Below, in pieces: positions 16,321 to 24,794 of a DNA stretch of 44,397 nucleotides. Numbering within the stretch: position 1 is the stretch's first letter; each line of letters starts with the position of its first letter. The notes under the pieces were generated by a model. It was not told where the DNA came from. It did not search any database and worked only from the letters and a program-made list of their open reading frames with translations. This stretch comes from Prevotellaceae bacterium (GTDB lineage: Bacteria > Bacteroidota > Bacteroidia > Bacteroidales > Bacteroidaceae), in the NCBI GenBank assembly GCA_015257125.1, contig JABZKU010000020.1, positions 1 through 44,397 of the forward strand. Direction: 5' to 3'. A program made the position numbers and the translations under genes.

Positions 16321-18663
16321 TCATCGTCGGCCGCTGCCGTCGCCGGTCGCTGCCGAAGTGGGGGCGGCAGTTTTCGGCGGGGTGGTGAGCCGTTCGAGGC
16401 GGCGCAGGGCAGGGCGTTCGCCCACCACCCAAAGCACGTCGCCCGCCAGGATGGTGCGCGAGGCCTCACTCACCTCGAGTGTGCCGGAACGATCCTCGAA
16501 ACCGATGATCATGCAGTCGTAGACGTTGCGAATGCCGCTGTCGGCCACCGTGGTGCCCACGAGTTCCGAACTCCGCGAGACGGGCAGGCGGCGCAAGCGC
16601 AGGCTGTGATCGGCATTGTCGGTGGGGGGCGCGGCGTCGGCCTCGCTTTGCATTTGCGCGGCGAGGGTTTCCAACCCAGTGTCGTCGCCGATCACCTCGA
16701 GCACGTCGCCCGGATAGATGTGGGTGCTGCCGTCGGGGATGTTGATGCGCCGATCGCCACGAAGCACCGCTGCCACGTGCACATTGAAGCGCTGTCCGAA
16801 GTTCAGCTCCTGAAGTGTTTGCCCCGCCCAGTGGCTGCAGAGCGGAAGGGTGAGGCGCACGAGGTGCAGATCGTGGGCGGCCAAACGACCGGCGTAGTTG
16901 CCCGGCGCGTTGAGGCGCGAAGCCGTTTCGCGTTGCGTGAGGTTTTGGCGGAAACGACGCTCGATGCGGATGCTTTGATACTTGATGCGGCGCGAGCGCA
17001 TGATGAAACCGAAGGTGAGTGCGGCGGCCAAAAGGTGATAGTACCAGGCGTAGGGCGAAAGGTACTCGAAAATATAGAACAGCGTGTAGAGGGCCAGCGC
17101 GATGCGGAGCGCCATCGTGCCACCGATGAGCATTCGCCCCGCCAAGTGCTTACGCAGGGCTTGAGCGGCGGTCGATCGGTGTTTGCGCGCCACGACGGGG
17201 CGGATGAAGAGGGCGACGATCCACAGCGTGATGAGGCCCGTCACCGCATTGCCCGGCCAGTGGGTGAGCAGGTTGCGCAGAGCCGGCAACAAGGCGGAGA
17301 AACTCAGCACCACGGTGGCGAAAATGAGCACACCGTAGACGAGGGTCTGGAGCACCACGGCTTTGAGATATTGGCCCACGTAGGCCGGCACCCAGCGCGG
17401 TGTGGCGGGTTCGGCGGCGGTTGCACTGTTGGCCGCGGCAAGTTCGGTGGCCACGCGGTCGGCGTCGATGCGTTTGAAGTAGTGGCCGAAGCGCTGCGCC
17501 ACAAAGCGGTAGGCCGGATCGGCAAAGCGGATCATGTAGGGGGTGAGGAAGGTGGTGATGATGCTCACCGCCACCACGATGGGGTAGAGGTGTGGGCTGG
17601 TTACGTTGAGTGAGACACCGAGGCCGGCGATGATGAAGGCAAATTCGCCGATCTGTGCCAGCGAGAAGCCGCAGTTCATCGCGCGGCGCAGCGGATGACC
17701 GGCCACCACAAACGAAAGGGTGCCGAAGACGGCCTGCCCGCCCAGGACGGCGAGGGTGATGACGAGCACGGCGCCCCAATACTCCACGAGAATGCCGGGA
17801 TTGACCATCATGCCCACCGAAACGAAGAAAATGGCGCCGAAAAGGTCCTTGATCGGCGCGGTGAGTTTCTCGATCTTTTCGGCTTCGAGCGTCTCGGCCA
17901 AGATGCTACCCATCATGAAGGCGCCGAAAGCCGACGAGTAGCCGGCGCGATCGGCCAGCACGACGAGCAGGAAGCATAGCCCGAGCGCAACGACCACGAG
18001 GGTTTCGTTGTTGATCAAGTTGCGCGCACGACGCAGGAAGGCCGGCACCACATAGATGCCCACCACAAACCACAAAACGAGGAAGAAACCGAGAGATATG
18101 AGGCTCTTGGCCAGTTCGCCGCCCTGAAATTGCTGCGAAACGGCCGTGGCCGAGAGAATGACCATGAGGAGGATGCCGAGAATGTCTTCGAGAATCAGCA
18201 CCGAAAGCACTTCGCCGGCAAAATTCTTGCTGCGCAGACCGAGGTCGTCGTAGGCTTTGTAGATGATGGTGGTGGAAGACATGGCGAGCATGCCGCCGAG
18301 AAACAGACTGTCGGTGCTGCTCCAGTCGAAAAGGCGACCGGTGGCACCGCCTACGCCGATCATGCAGCCCATCACCATGGCCGCTGCCACGACGGGGCGC
18401 ATGCCCATTTTCAATATCTTCTTGATAGAAAACTCCAAACCGAGCGAAAACATCAAGAAGATGACGCCGATGCTGCTCCACGTCTCGATGGAGCTCTGAT
18501 CTTCGACCGTGGGCAGGTAGGGCATGTGGGGCCCGGCCAGAAAACCGGCCACGATGTAGCCCAACACGAGGGGCTGTTTGAGACGCTTGAACAACACGGT
18601 GACCAAACCGGCCACAATGAGGATGAGAGCCAGGTCGGAAATGAGCGGCGGAAGGCTGTGCAT
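16321..18663 (-). CDS. CPA2-family cation:proton antiporter with two TrkA-C domains (Kef-like)
   Basis: The 780-residue inner-membrane protein starts at the ATG at 18663 (MHSLPPLISDLALILIVAG). Residues up to about 390 form the Na/H exchanger fold with some twelve helices, including GYIVAGFLAGPHMPYLPTVED, FLMFSLGLEFSIKKILK and SAFGAFMMGSILAET, as in Kef/CPA2 transporters. A second group of helices follows (about 430 to 560). The soluble C-terminus carries two TrkA-C-like ligand domains (FNVHVAAVLRGDRRI...PGDVLEVIG and NVYDCMIIGFEDRSG...AGDVLWVVG). There is no full Rossmann RCK domain. It probably exchanges K+ or Na+ for protons, but the ion cannot be read from the sequence. It diverges from the LptF-type gene and has its own TATTTTTG promoter element. 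Confidence 0.88.
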   Translation of the reverse strand: MHSLPPLISDLALILIVAGLVTVLFKRLKQPLVLGYIVAGFLAGPHMPYLPTVEDQSSIETWSSIGVIFLMFSLGLEFSIKKILKMGMRPVVAAAMVMGCMIGVGGATGRLFDWSSTDSLFLGGMLAMSSTTIIYKAYDDLGLRSKNFAGEVLSVLILEDILGILLMVILSATAVSQQFQGGELAKSLISLGFFLVLWFVVGIYVVPAFLRRARNLINNETLVVVALGLCFLLVVLADRAGYSSAFGAFMMGSILAETLEAEKIEKLTAPIKDLFGAIFFVSVGMMVNPGILVEYWGAVLVITLAVLGGQAVFGTLSFVVAGHPLRRAMNCGFSLAQIGEFAFIIAGLGVSLNVTSPHLYPIVVAVSIITTFLTPYMIRFADPAYRFVAQRFGHYFKRIDADRVATELAAANSATAAEPATPRWVPAYVGQYLKAVVLQTLVYGVLIFATVVLSFSALLPALRNLLTHWPGNAVTGLITLWIVALFIRPVVARKHRSTAAQALRKHLAGRMLIGGTMALRIALALYTLFYIFEYLSPYAWYYHLLAAALTFGFIMRSRRIKYQSIRIERRFRQNLTQRETASRLNAPGNYAGRLAAHDLHLVRLTLPLCSHWAGQTLQELNFGQRFNVHVAAVLRGDRRINIPDGSTHIYPGDVLEVIGDDTGLETLAAQMQSEADAAPPTDNADHSLRLRRLPVSRSSELVGTTVADSGIRNVYDCMIIGFEDRSGTLEVSEASRTILAGDVLWVVGERPALRRLERLTTPPKTAAPTSAATGDGSGRR

Positions 18664-18719
18664 AGGCAAAAAAAGAGGGGCTGTGAATGAGAATGATGCA
18701 CCGCCGAAGCGGTTTGCTA

Positions 18720-18727
18720 CAAAAATA
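18720..18727 (-). promoter_or_regulatory. -7 element for the antiporter gene
   Basis: The minus strand reads TATTTTTG, a full match to TAnnTTTG, 57 bp before the antiporter ATG. No good TTTG is seen at the usual distance upstream. Confidence 0.6.
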
Positions 18728-18876
18728 CGATTTTTTTGTCCCGCGGCGAGTAGATGTTGGGCTGTTTTTGCACGCCGAGGGCGTTTTAGTGCCTGATTTT
18801 CGCCCTTCTGCAGGCAAAAGCGGTGGTGTTTTTCACAAACCGTTCGCCTGCGACGCGATTCGCCCCCGCAAACGGC

Positions 18877-18905
18877 TTGCGAGTGAAAAGAAAATTGTAT
18901 TTTTG
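18877..18905 (+). promoter_or_regulatory. Promoter for the lptF-like gene and ribBA
   Basis: TTG at 18877-18879 is followed after 18 bases by TATTTTTG at 18898-18905. Transcription would begin near 18912, which makes the ATG at 18932 a better start than the in-frame ATG at 18914. This promoter and the antiporter promoter share the 268-bp divergent gap. Confidence 0.7.
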
Positions 18906-18931
18906 CTTCGCACTTGCTGTGCATATCTATC

Positions 18932-21100
18932 ATGTACAAACTCAAACGACTCGACACTTTTATTTTAGGCAAGTTCCTGCAACTCTTTGTGGGGGCTTTC
19001 TTCATTTGTCTGTTCGTGTTTGTCATGCAATTCATGTGGCGATATGTCGATGACTTGGTGGGCAAGGGGCTCACGGCCACCGTGCTCGGCAAATTCATGT
19101 GGTATGTGAGTGTGAGCTTGGTGCCCACGTCACTGCCGCTGGCCGTTTTGCTGGCCTCGCTCATCACTTTCGGAAATATGGGCGAGAACCTCGAACTCCT
19201 TTCGATGAAGGCCGCCGGTGTTCCCCTCGTGCGCATCATGCGACCCATCTTCCTTTTGGTGCTGCCCCTCACCTTTGTGGTCTACTACTTCCAGAACAAC
19301 ATCGCCACCGACGCGCAGAAATCGCTCCGCAGTCTGCTCGTTTCGATTAAAATCTCGCAACCGGCCGTCGAAATCCCCGAAGGGGTGTTCTACAGCATGA
19401 AGAATTTCAACCTTTATGTCGAGAAGAAAAACGCCGAAACGGGCATGCTCTACCACACCATTATATATAAGGTGGATCAAGGCTTCGACCGCGCGCAGAT
19501 TGTGCTCGCCGATTCGGCGCGCATCGAGCTGACGGCCGACAAAATGCACATGCGCCTCACGCTTTGGGACGGCGAGCAGTTCCAAAACCTCAAGTCGGAC
19601 AACATGACGGTCTTCAAATCGCAGGGCGTGCCCTACGATCGCGAGACATTCAACTACAAACAGCTGATTTTTGACTTCGATTCCAATTTCAATGAGTTGG
19701 AAGCCAATCAGTTTGCCGATATTCCGCAGGCCAAGGACATGCGGGAGCTGAACCACTACGTCGATTCGGTCAATCACCTCATCGACTCGTCGGCGGTGGC
19801 CTATTTCAACGGCATTTCCACCGTGCAGGTCTACGGCGCAAAGCCGCTTTCGCGCAAAGATTCGCTGGCGGCGGTGCGTAACTTCGAGCAACACCCCGTG
19901 AGTTTCGACAAACTGCTCAAAACGTGGAAGGAAGACAAACTGATCCCTGCGCGGCAAAACGCCGTGGCGCGACTGCAAAGTCTTTCGTCGCAATATGATT
20001 GGCAAAGTGAGACGGTGGAGGATCAAATCTGGTATCTCCGCCGCCACGAAGTGGAATGGCACCAGCGCATCACGCTGTCTTTGGCGTGTTTGCTCTTCTT
20101 TTTCATCGGCGCCCCCCTCGGTGCGATCATCCGCAAGGGTGGTTTGGGCTTGCCGACGGTGGTTTCGGTGCTGATCTTCATCTTTTATTATGTGGTGAAC
20201 ACGTCGGGCATGAAGATGGCGCGCGACGGCAATATAAATATGGTGTTGGGCATGTGGATGTCGAGCATGATTCTCGCACCGGCCGGCGCCTATCTGACGT
20301 TTATGGCCAACCGCGACGCGGTAGTCTTCAACCGCGATGTGGTGATGGAGCGCTTCCGAAAATTCTTTGCCTTGCGCATCAAACGACATGTCTTCCGCAA
20401 AGAGGTAATCCTCACCCCGCCCGACTGGGACGCCGATCGTCGACTCGCCGTTGCCGTGCGTCGCGACTTAGAAGCCTATCCCGGCAAAAAACGCCTCTGG
20501 TTGCCGCCGAATTATTTCACGCTTTTCTTCCGACATCGGCCGGACGAAATCGCAAAACGCTTGGCCAACAACGTCGAAGCGCTCGTGGAAGATCTCAACA
20601 ACAGCACCTCGCCGCAGATTCTTTCGGTGTTGGGCGACATGCCCGTGTTGTATGAGAGCGGAACGCGCTCGCCCTTTGCGCATCGCCGCGTGAATTGGGT
20701 GCTGGCCGTGCTCTTTCCCCTCGGACTCGTGGTGTGGTTGCGCGTTTGGCGCTTCCGTTTCCGTTTGGCACGCGATTTGCGGCAACTTCGCAAAGCCCTC
20801 AATCGTCTCGATGAGGCTTTTGCCGAAATGTTTCCCGATACTGAAACAATGAGCGCCCATGCTGAATTGCAAGACGGTGATGCGGAGTCGCAAGACGGTG
20901 ATACGCAGCCGAAAGGGCACGATGCTGAGTCAAATACTCGCGCTACCTTTGCCGAAAGGTGCCCAGATGCGGAACCGCAGGGGCACGATGCTGAGGCGAA
21001 TGGCGATGATGCAGCGGCGAAAGGCTACGATGCGCAGCCGAAAGCCCCCAACTTTCAACCGAAATTCCCGACGCCCCAGAGCGCCGAAGACGATAAATAA
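18932..21100 (+). CDS. LptF/LptG-family (YjgP/YjgQ) permease with repeat tail
   Basis: The product belongs to the permease family that extracts lipopolysaccharide from the inner membrane together with LptB. The 722-residue protein opens MYKLKRLDTFILGKFLQLF, typical of YjgP/YjgQ proteins, with helices at about 13 to 35, 58 to 80 and 98 to 118 and the motif NLELLSMKAAGVPL. A periplasmic jellyroll-like domain follows (about 125 to 375). Further helices include LACLLFFFIGAPLGAIIRKGG and VVSVLIFIFYYVVNTSG. An extra cytoplasmic stretch and one more helix (near 590 to 608) come next. The last 75 residues are a degenerate heptapeptide repeat rich in Asp, Ala, Gln and Lys. ribBA follows after 34 bp and is probably co-transcribed. 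Confidence 0.88.
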   Translation: MYKLKRLDTFILGKFLQLFVGAFFICLFVFVMQFMWRYVDDLVGKGLTATVLGKFMWYVSVSLVPTSLPLAVLLASLITFGNMGENLELLSMKAAGVPLVRIMRPIFLLVLPLTFVVYYFQNNIATDAQKSLRSLLVSIKISQPAVEIPEGVFYSMKNFNLYVEKKNAETGMLYHTIIYKVDQGFDRAQIVLADSARIELTADKMHMRLTLWDGEQFQNLKSDNMTVFKSQGVPYDRETFNYKQLIFDFDSNFNELEANQFADIPQAKDMRELNHYVDSVNHLIDSSAVAYFNGISTVQVYGAKPLSRKDSLAAVRNFEQHPVSFDKLLKTWKEDKLIPARQNAVARLQSLSSQYDWQSETVEDQIWYLRRHEVEWHQRITLSLACLLFFFIGAPLGAIIRKGGLGLPTVVSVLIFIFYYVVNTSGMKMARDGNINMVLGMWMSSMILAPAGAYLTFMANRDAVVFNRDVVMERFRKFFALRIKRHVFRKEVILTPPDWDADRRLAVAVRRDLEAYPGKKRLWLPPNYFTLFFRHRPDEIAKRLANNVEALVEDLNNSTSPQILSVLGDMPVLYESGTRSPFAHRRVNWVLAVLFPLGLVVWLRVWRFRFRLARDLRQLRKALNRLDEAFAEMFPDTETMSAHAELQDGDAESQDGDTQPKGHDAESNTRATFAERCPDAEPQGHDAEANGDDAAAKGYDAQPKAPNFQPKFPTPQSAEDDK
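20849..21082 (+). repeat. 21-bp coding repeat (heptapeptide repeat) at the end of the lptF-like gene
   Basis: Units of 21 bp lie in frame. Translated units include QDGDAES, QDGDTQP, KGHDAES, then a less regular section, then QGHDAEA, NGDDAAA, KGYDAQP and KAPNFQP. The clearest DNA copies are at 20870, 20891, 20912, 20978, 20999 and 21020. Each keeps a GAT-GCx core and starts with Gln, Lys or Asn. Confidence 0.85.
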
Positions 21101-21134
21101 CTGACCTACAAAGACATTTCTCTAAATATATCTC

Positions 21135-22349
21135 ATGTCTGAAATTCAACTCTCCACGATAGAAGAAGCCCTTGAGGACTTCAAAGCCGGAAAATTCGTC
21201 ATTGTCGTCGATGATGAGGATCGCGAAAACGAAGGCGACCTGATTACGGCCGCCGAACTCATCACGCCGGAGAAAATCAACTTCATGCTCCAACAGGGTC
21301 GCGGTGTCCTCTGCGCACCCGTCACCAAGGAGCGTTGCCGCCAGCTCGAGTTGGAGCACCAAGTGCAGAGCAACACGTCGGTTCTCGGCACGCCCTTCAC
21401 CGTAACGGTCGACTTGCTCGAAGGATGCACCACCGGTGTGTCGGCACACGACCGCGCCGCGACGGTTCGCGCCTTGGCCGATCCGAATGCCCGCCCCGAA
21501 TGGTTCGGACGCCCCGGACATATCAGCCCGCTCTACGCCCAAGACCGCGGAGTCCTCGCCCGTGCCGGACATACTGAGGCGGCGGTCGATTTGGCTCGCT
21601 TGTCTGGCTTCCAACCCGTGGCCTGTCTGATCGAAATCCTCAACCCCGACGGCACAATGGCGCGCATGCCGCAATTAAAAGAGTTCGCGGCGCGCGAAGG
21701 CCTCAAGATTATCACGATCAAAGACTTGATAGCTTACCGACTCAAGGACGAAACGCTCGTGGAGCGCGGAGAAGAGGTGCAAATGCCCACCGATCACGGT
21801 GATTTCCGCTTGATTCCGTTCAGACAAAAGAGCAACGGACTCGAACACGTGGCGCTTTTCAAAGGAACGTGGGAGCCGGGCGAACCTATCCTCGTGCGAG
21901 TGCACAGTAGTTGCGTGACCGGCGACATTTTTGGCAGCCGTCGTTGCGATTGTGGCGACCAGCTCCACAAATCCATGGAGTTGATCGAAAAAGAAGGCAA
22001 AGGTCTCGTGCTTTACCTCAACCAAGAGGGACGCGGCATCGGTTTGATGGCAAAAATCGCCGCCTATAAGCTCCAAGAGGAGGGACTTGACACCGTGGAC
22101 GCCAATGTTCACCTCGGATACGACCCCGATGAGCGCGATTACGGCGTGGGAGCACAGATTTTGCGTGCACTCGGTGTGACAAAGATGCGCCTGATCACGA
22201 ACAACCCCGTGAAGCGCGTCGGATTGGAGGCCTACGGACTCGAAATTGTGGAGAATGTTCCCATGGAAATCACCCCCAATGAGTTCAACCACCGCTACTT
22301 GCTCACCAAACAAGAGCGTATGCACCACGCCCTCCACTTGAAAAAGTAA
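21135..22349 (+). CDS. ribBA: Bifunctional DHBP synthase / GTP cyclohydrolase II
   Basis: RibBA catalyses both entry reactions of riboflavin synthesis. The 404-residue protein has the RibB domain first (about 1 to 200), with VIVVDDEDRENEGDLITAAE (acidic loop for Mg2+), LQQGRGVLCAPVT, and STAxHDR-like GVSAHDRAATVRAL, then HTEAAVDLARLSG. The RibA domain follows (about 205 to 400) with VRVHSSCVTGDIFGSRRCDC, whose three cysteines bind zinc, then LYLNQEGRGIGL for GTP binding and LITNNPVKRVGLEAYG. Both active sites look intact and the length is standard. No FMN riboswitch is visible; the gene follows the lptF-like gene by 34 bp, so it depends on that promoter. Confidence 0.96.
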   Translation: MSEIQLSTIEEALEDFKAGKFVIVVDDEDRENEGDLITAAELITPEKINFMLQQGRGVLCAPVTKERCRQLELEHQVQSNTSVLGTPFTVTVDLLEGCTTGVSAHDRAATVRALADPNARPEWFGRPGHISPLYAQDRGVLARAGHTEAAVDLARLSGFQPVACLIEILNPDGTMARMPQLKEFAAREGLKIITIKDLIAYRLKDETLVERGEEVQMPTDHGDFRLIPFRQKSNGLEHVALFKGTWEPGEPILVRVHSSCVTGDIFGSRRCDCGDQLHKSMELIEKEGKGLVLYLNQEGRGIGLMAKIAAYKLQEEGLDTVDANVHLGYDPDERDYGVGAQILRALGVTKMRLITNNPVKRVGLEAYGLEIVENVPMEITPNEFNHRYLLTKQERMHHALHLKK

Positions 22350-22355
22350 AGATCT

Positions 22356-22560
22356 CCCTCAAAGTGTCGAAGATCTCCTTCGTATCGGTGGGAAACTCTT
22401 TATATATGGTGTCTTTCTCTCGAATGTGAAGGAGAAACGTGCCCTCAAATAGAGGAGCATCTCCTTAGAAAAGAGATCATCTACCCAACGTAAAGTTGTT
22501 TTCCCGCTGCAAAGCGAAGGGGAATGCCCTCAAATAGAGGAACATCTCCTCAGAAAAGAG
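22356..22560. repeat. About 85-bp tandem repeat, three decaying copies, between ribBA and the BI-1 gene
   Basis: The block CCCTCAAATAGAGGAxCATC followed by TCCTxAGAAAAGAG occurs at 22442-22475 and 22527-22560 with two differences. A more diverged copy starts at 22356 (CCCTCAAA ... GATCTCCTTCG). The starts are 86 and 85 bp apart, and the sequence between them also shows residual similarity (a GAAGGxGAA block precedes copies two and three). The 334-bp gap holds no supported gene. Confidence 0.75.
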
Positions 22561-22683
22561 GCAACCTCTCACAACAAGGAACTGATCTTCCGCGAGGCAC
22601 AGTCGAAACTCTTCGATGGGAGGGAGCAAAGGCGGACAGTCGTTCCGCAAGGTCTGAAATATTCACTTAAAACCCTTGATATT

Positions 22684-23403
22684 ATGTACGATCCTCAAAA
22701 CTACAATTCAAAGTACACCGTATCGCAAAGCGGAACCGGTGTAAGTTTCGTCTCCGTGATGAAGAATGTTTATCTGTGGATGACGTTGGCGTTGGCCATC
22801 ACGGGACTTACCGCCATGGCAGTGGCCACCCAACCCGAAATCGTCTACACAATTTTCACCAACAAGCTCCTCTTCTGGGGACTCATCGGTGCTGAATTGG
22901 GCATCGTGTGGTTCGTTTCTTCGCGCGTCATGAGCCTTTCGGTCACCACGTCCGGCATTCTCTTCGCGATCTACGCCTTGTTGAACGGCGTCTTCTTCTC
23001 TTCCATCTTTTTGGTGTTCGAAATCGGTTCGATCGCGCAGACGTTCTTCATCACCGCCGGCGTGTTCGGCGCGATGGGATTCGTCGGTTTGTTCATCAAG
23101 CGCGATTTGTCGATGATCGGCCGCATCTTTTACATGGCCCTCATCGGACTGATCATTGCAACGGTGGTGAATTGGTTCTTTAAGAACGACACCTTGATGT
23201 CGATTTGCAACTACGCCGGCGTGGTTATCTTCACCGCTTTGACAGCCTACGACACCCAGAAGATCAAAAACATGTTGGTGCAGGTAGGCGATGCCGATAG
23301 CGAGACGGGACTCCGCATCTCTTTGCTCGGTAGCCTCACGTTGTACCTGGATTTCATCAACCTTTTCCTCTACCTCCTGCGTATTTTCGGACGCCGTCGT
23401 TAA
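22684..23403 (+). CDS. Bax inhibitor-1/YccA family membrane protein
   Basis: The 239-residue inner-membrane protein has seven hydrophobic helices after a polar N-terminus (MYDPQNYNSKYTVSQSGTGVS). Typical family blocks are VYLWMTLALAITGLTAMAVA in helix 1, SVTTSGILFAIYALLNGVFFS, TFFITAGVFGAMGFVGLFIK and the C-terminal VVIFTALTAYDTQKIKNM, whose Asp belongs to the pH-sensing pair of BI-1 proteins. It ends LTLYLDFINLFLYLLRIFGR, also conserved. Relatives leak calcium or interact with FtsH; the role here is not known. The gene stands alone between a repeat-bearing gap and a strong terminator. Confidence 0.93.
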   Translation: MYDPQNYNSKYTVSQSGTGVSFVSVMKNVYLWMTLALAITGLTAMAVATQPEIVYTIFTNKLLFWGLIGAELGIVWFVSSRVMSLSVTTSGILFAIYALLNGVFFSSIFLVFEIGSIAQTFFITAGVFGAMGFVGLFIKRDLSMIGRIFYMALIGLIIATVVNWFFKNDTLMSICNYAGVVIFTALTAYDTQKIKNMLVQVGDADSETGLRISLLGSLTLYLDFINLFLYLLRIFGRRR

Positions 23404-23430
23404 TTCTCCGCGCGTTCGCTCCATTTACGG

Positions 23431-23471
23431 CTCGGAGGGTTCCACCTTCGGAACCCTCCGAGTCTTTTTTT
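23431..23471 (+). terminator. Intrinsic terminator after the BI-1 gene
   Basis: A perfect 13-bp stem (CTCGGAGGGTTCC, arms 23431-23443 and 23450-23462, loop of six) is followed by TC and seven T residues. Confidence 0.93.
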
Positions 23472-23502
23472 ACCCCTCACTTCTCCTATTTTTTATCGCA
23501 TC

Positions 23503-24693
23503 ATGCATCTTTCTGCCCGTCTCAACCGACTTGCCCCTTCTGCCACGCTGGCCATGTCGCAAAAAAGCGCCGAACTCAAAGCACAAGGCGTGGACATCAT
23601 CAACCTCAGCGTCGGCGAGCCCGACTTCAATACGCCCGATCACATTAAAGTCGCCGCCAAACAAGCCATCGACGACAACTGGTCGCGCTACAGCCCCGTG
23701 CCCGGTTATCTCGACCTGCGCGAAGCCATCTGCGCCAAGCTGCTTCGCGAAAACAACCTCGAATATACGCCCGCACAGATCGTCGTGGGCAACGGTGCCA
23801 AGCAGGCCGTTTGCAACGTCCTCCTCTCCATTGTCGACGAAGGCGACGAGGTGATCATCCCCGCTCCCTACTGGGTGAGCTACCCCGACATGGTGCGTTT
23901 GGCCGACGGCACCCCCGTGTTCGTAGAAGCCACGATCGAGCAGAACTTCAAGATCACGCCCGCACAACTTGAGGCCGCCATCACGCCCCGCACGCGCGCC
24001 CTCATTCTTTGCAGCCCTTCCAACCCCACCGGCTCCGTGTATAGCGCCGAAGAGATGGAAGGACTGGCCGAAGTGCTCCGCCGTCACCCCCAAGTCATCG
24101 TCATTGCCGATGAAATCTACGAACACATCAACTACGTCGGCCACCACGCTTCGATTGCCACGTGCGAAGGCATGAAAGATCGCGTGGCAGTGATCAATGG
24201 TGTGTCGAAAGCCTATGCCATGACGGGATGGCGCATCGGTTTTGTGGCTGCCCCTCTTGAATTGGCCAAGGCCGTTTCGAAATTGCAGGGGCAATACACT
24301 TCCGGTCCCGGCTCTATTTCGCAAAAAGCCTCGGTAGCAGCCTTCAATGGACCACAAGAACCCGTCGAAGAAATGCGCAAGGCCTTCGAGCGTCGCAAGC
24401 AACTTATTGTGCAGCTCGCGCGCGAAATTCCCGGTTTCGAGGTCAACGATCCCGAAGGCGCCTTCTATCTCTTCCCCAAGTGCTCTTATTACTTCGGAAA
24501 GTCCGACGGCGAAAGCACCATCCACACCTCCACCGACTTTGCCCTCTATTTGCTCAAGGCCGCTCACGTGGCTTGTGTAGGCGGTGACTCGTTTGGTAGC
24601 CCCGAGTGCTTCCGTATGAGCTATGCCACCAGCGATGAGAACATCGTTGAGGCCATGCGTCGTATTAAAGCGGCCTGCGAACGCCTGAAATAA
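23503..24693 (+). CDS. aspC: Class I aspartate aminotransferase
   Basis: The 396-residue enzyme is a fold-type I pyridoxal-phosphate aminotransferase of the aspartate aminotransferase Ib group, moving amino groups between aspartate and 2-oxoglutarate. Diagnostic blocks are INLSVGEPDFNTPDHIK, RYSPVPGYLDLREAI, VVGNGAKQAVCN (cofactor phosphate), IIPAPYWVSYPDM, ILCSPSNPTGSVYS (Asn for the carboxylate), VIADEIYEHINY (Asp and Tyr at the cofactor) and VINGVSKAYAMTGWRIGF with the Schiff-base lysine. The final Arg is in CFRMSYATS. Length is standard. It lies between two strong terminators, so it must have its own promoter, but no clear TAnnTTTG was found in the 31 bp before the ATG. asnA lies 1.16 kb downstream. 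Confidence 0.93.
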   Translation: MHLSARLNRLAPSATLAMSQKSAELKAQGVDIINLSVGEPDFNTPDHIKVAAKQAIDDNWSRYSPVPGYLDLREAICAKLLRENNLEYTPAQIVVGNGAKQAVCNVLLSIVDEGDEVIIPAPYWVSYPDMVRLADGTPVFVEATIEQNFKITPAQLEAAITPRTRALILCSPSNPTGSVYSAEEMEGLAEVLRRHPQVIVIADEIYEHINYVGHHASIATCEGMKDRVAVINGVSKAYAMTGWRIGFVAAPLELAKAVSKLQGQYTSGPGSISQKASVAAFNGPQEPVEEMRKAFERRKQLIVQLAREIPGFEVNDPEGAFYLFPKCSYYFGKSDGESTIHTSTDFALYLLKAAHVACVGGDSFGSPECFRMSYATSDENIVEAMRRIKAACERLK

Positions 24694-24763
24694 GCGTTTC
24701 TCCTCCGCTTCTCTCTTTTTGGCGACCGGTAGGCGACTTTCGCCGCCGTTCTCCCCGTTTTCG

Positions 24764-24794
24764 CCCCGTTGCCGTCTTGGCAGCGGGGCTTTTT
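24764..24794 (+). terminator. Intrinsic terminator after aspC
   Basis: A 10-bp stem with one G-T wobble (arms CCCCGTTGCC at 24764-24773 and 24779-24788, loop GTCTT) is followed by C and five T residues, 70 bp past the aspC stop codon. Confidence 0.88.

Noticed and set aside
21101..21134. FMN riboswitch before ribBA
   Set aside because: Only 34 bp separate the preceding stop codon from the ribBA ATG, too short for the riboswitch.
22356..22560. CRISPR array
   Set aside because: Only three copies, strongly diverged, with no unique spacers of constant length and no cas genes.
22524..22669. Possible 48-residue peptide starting in the third 85-bp repeat copy
   Set aside because: The repeat period is not a multiple of three in all copies and the peptide has no membrane or toxin-like character.
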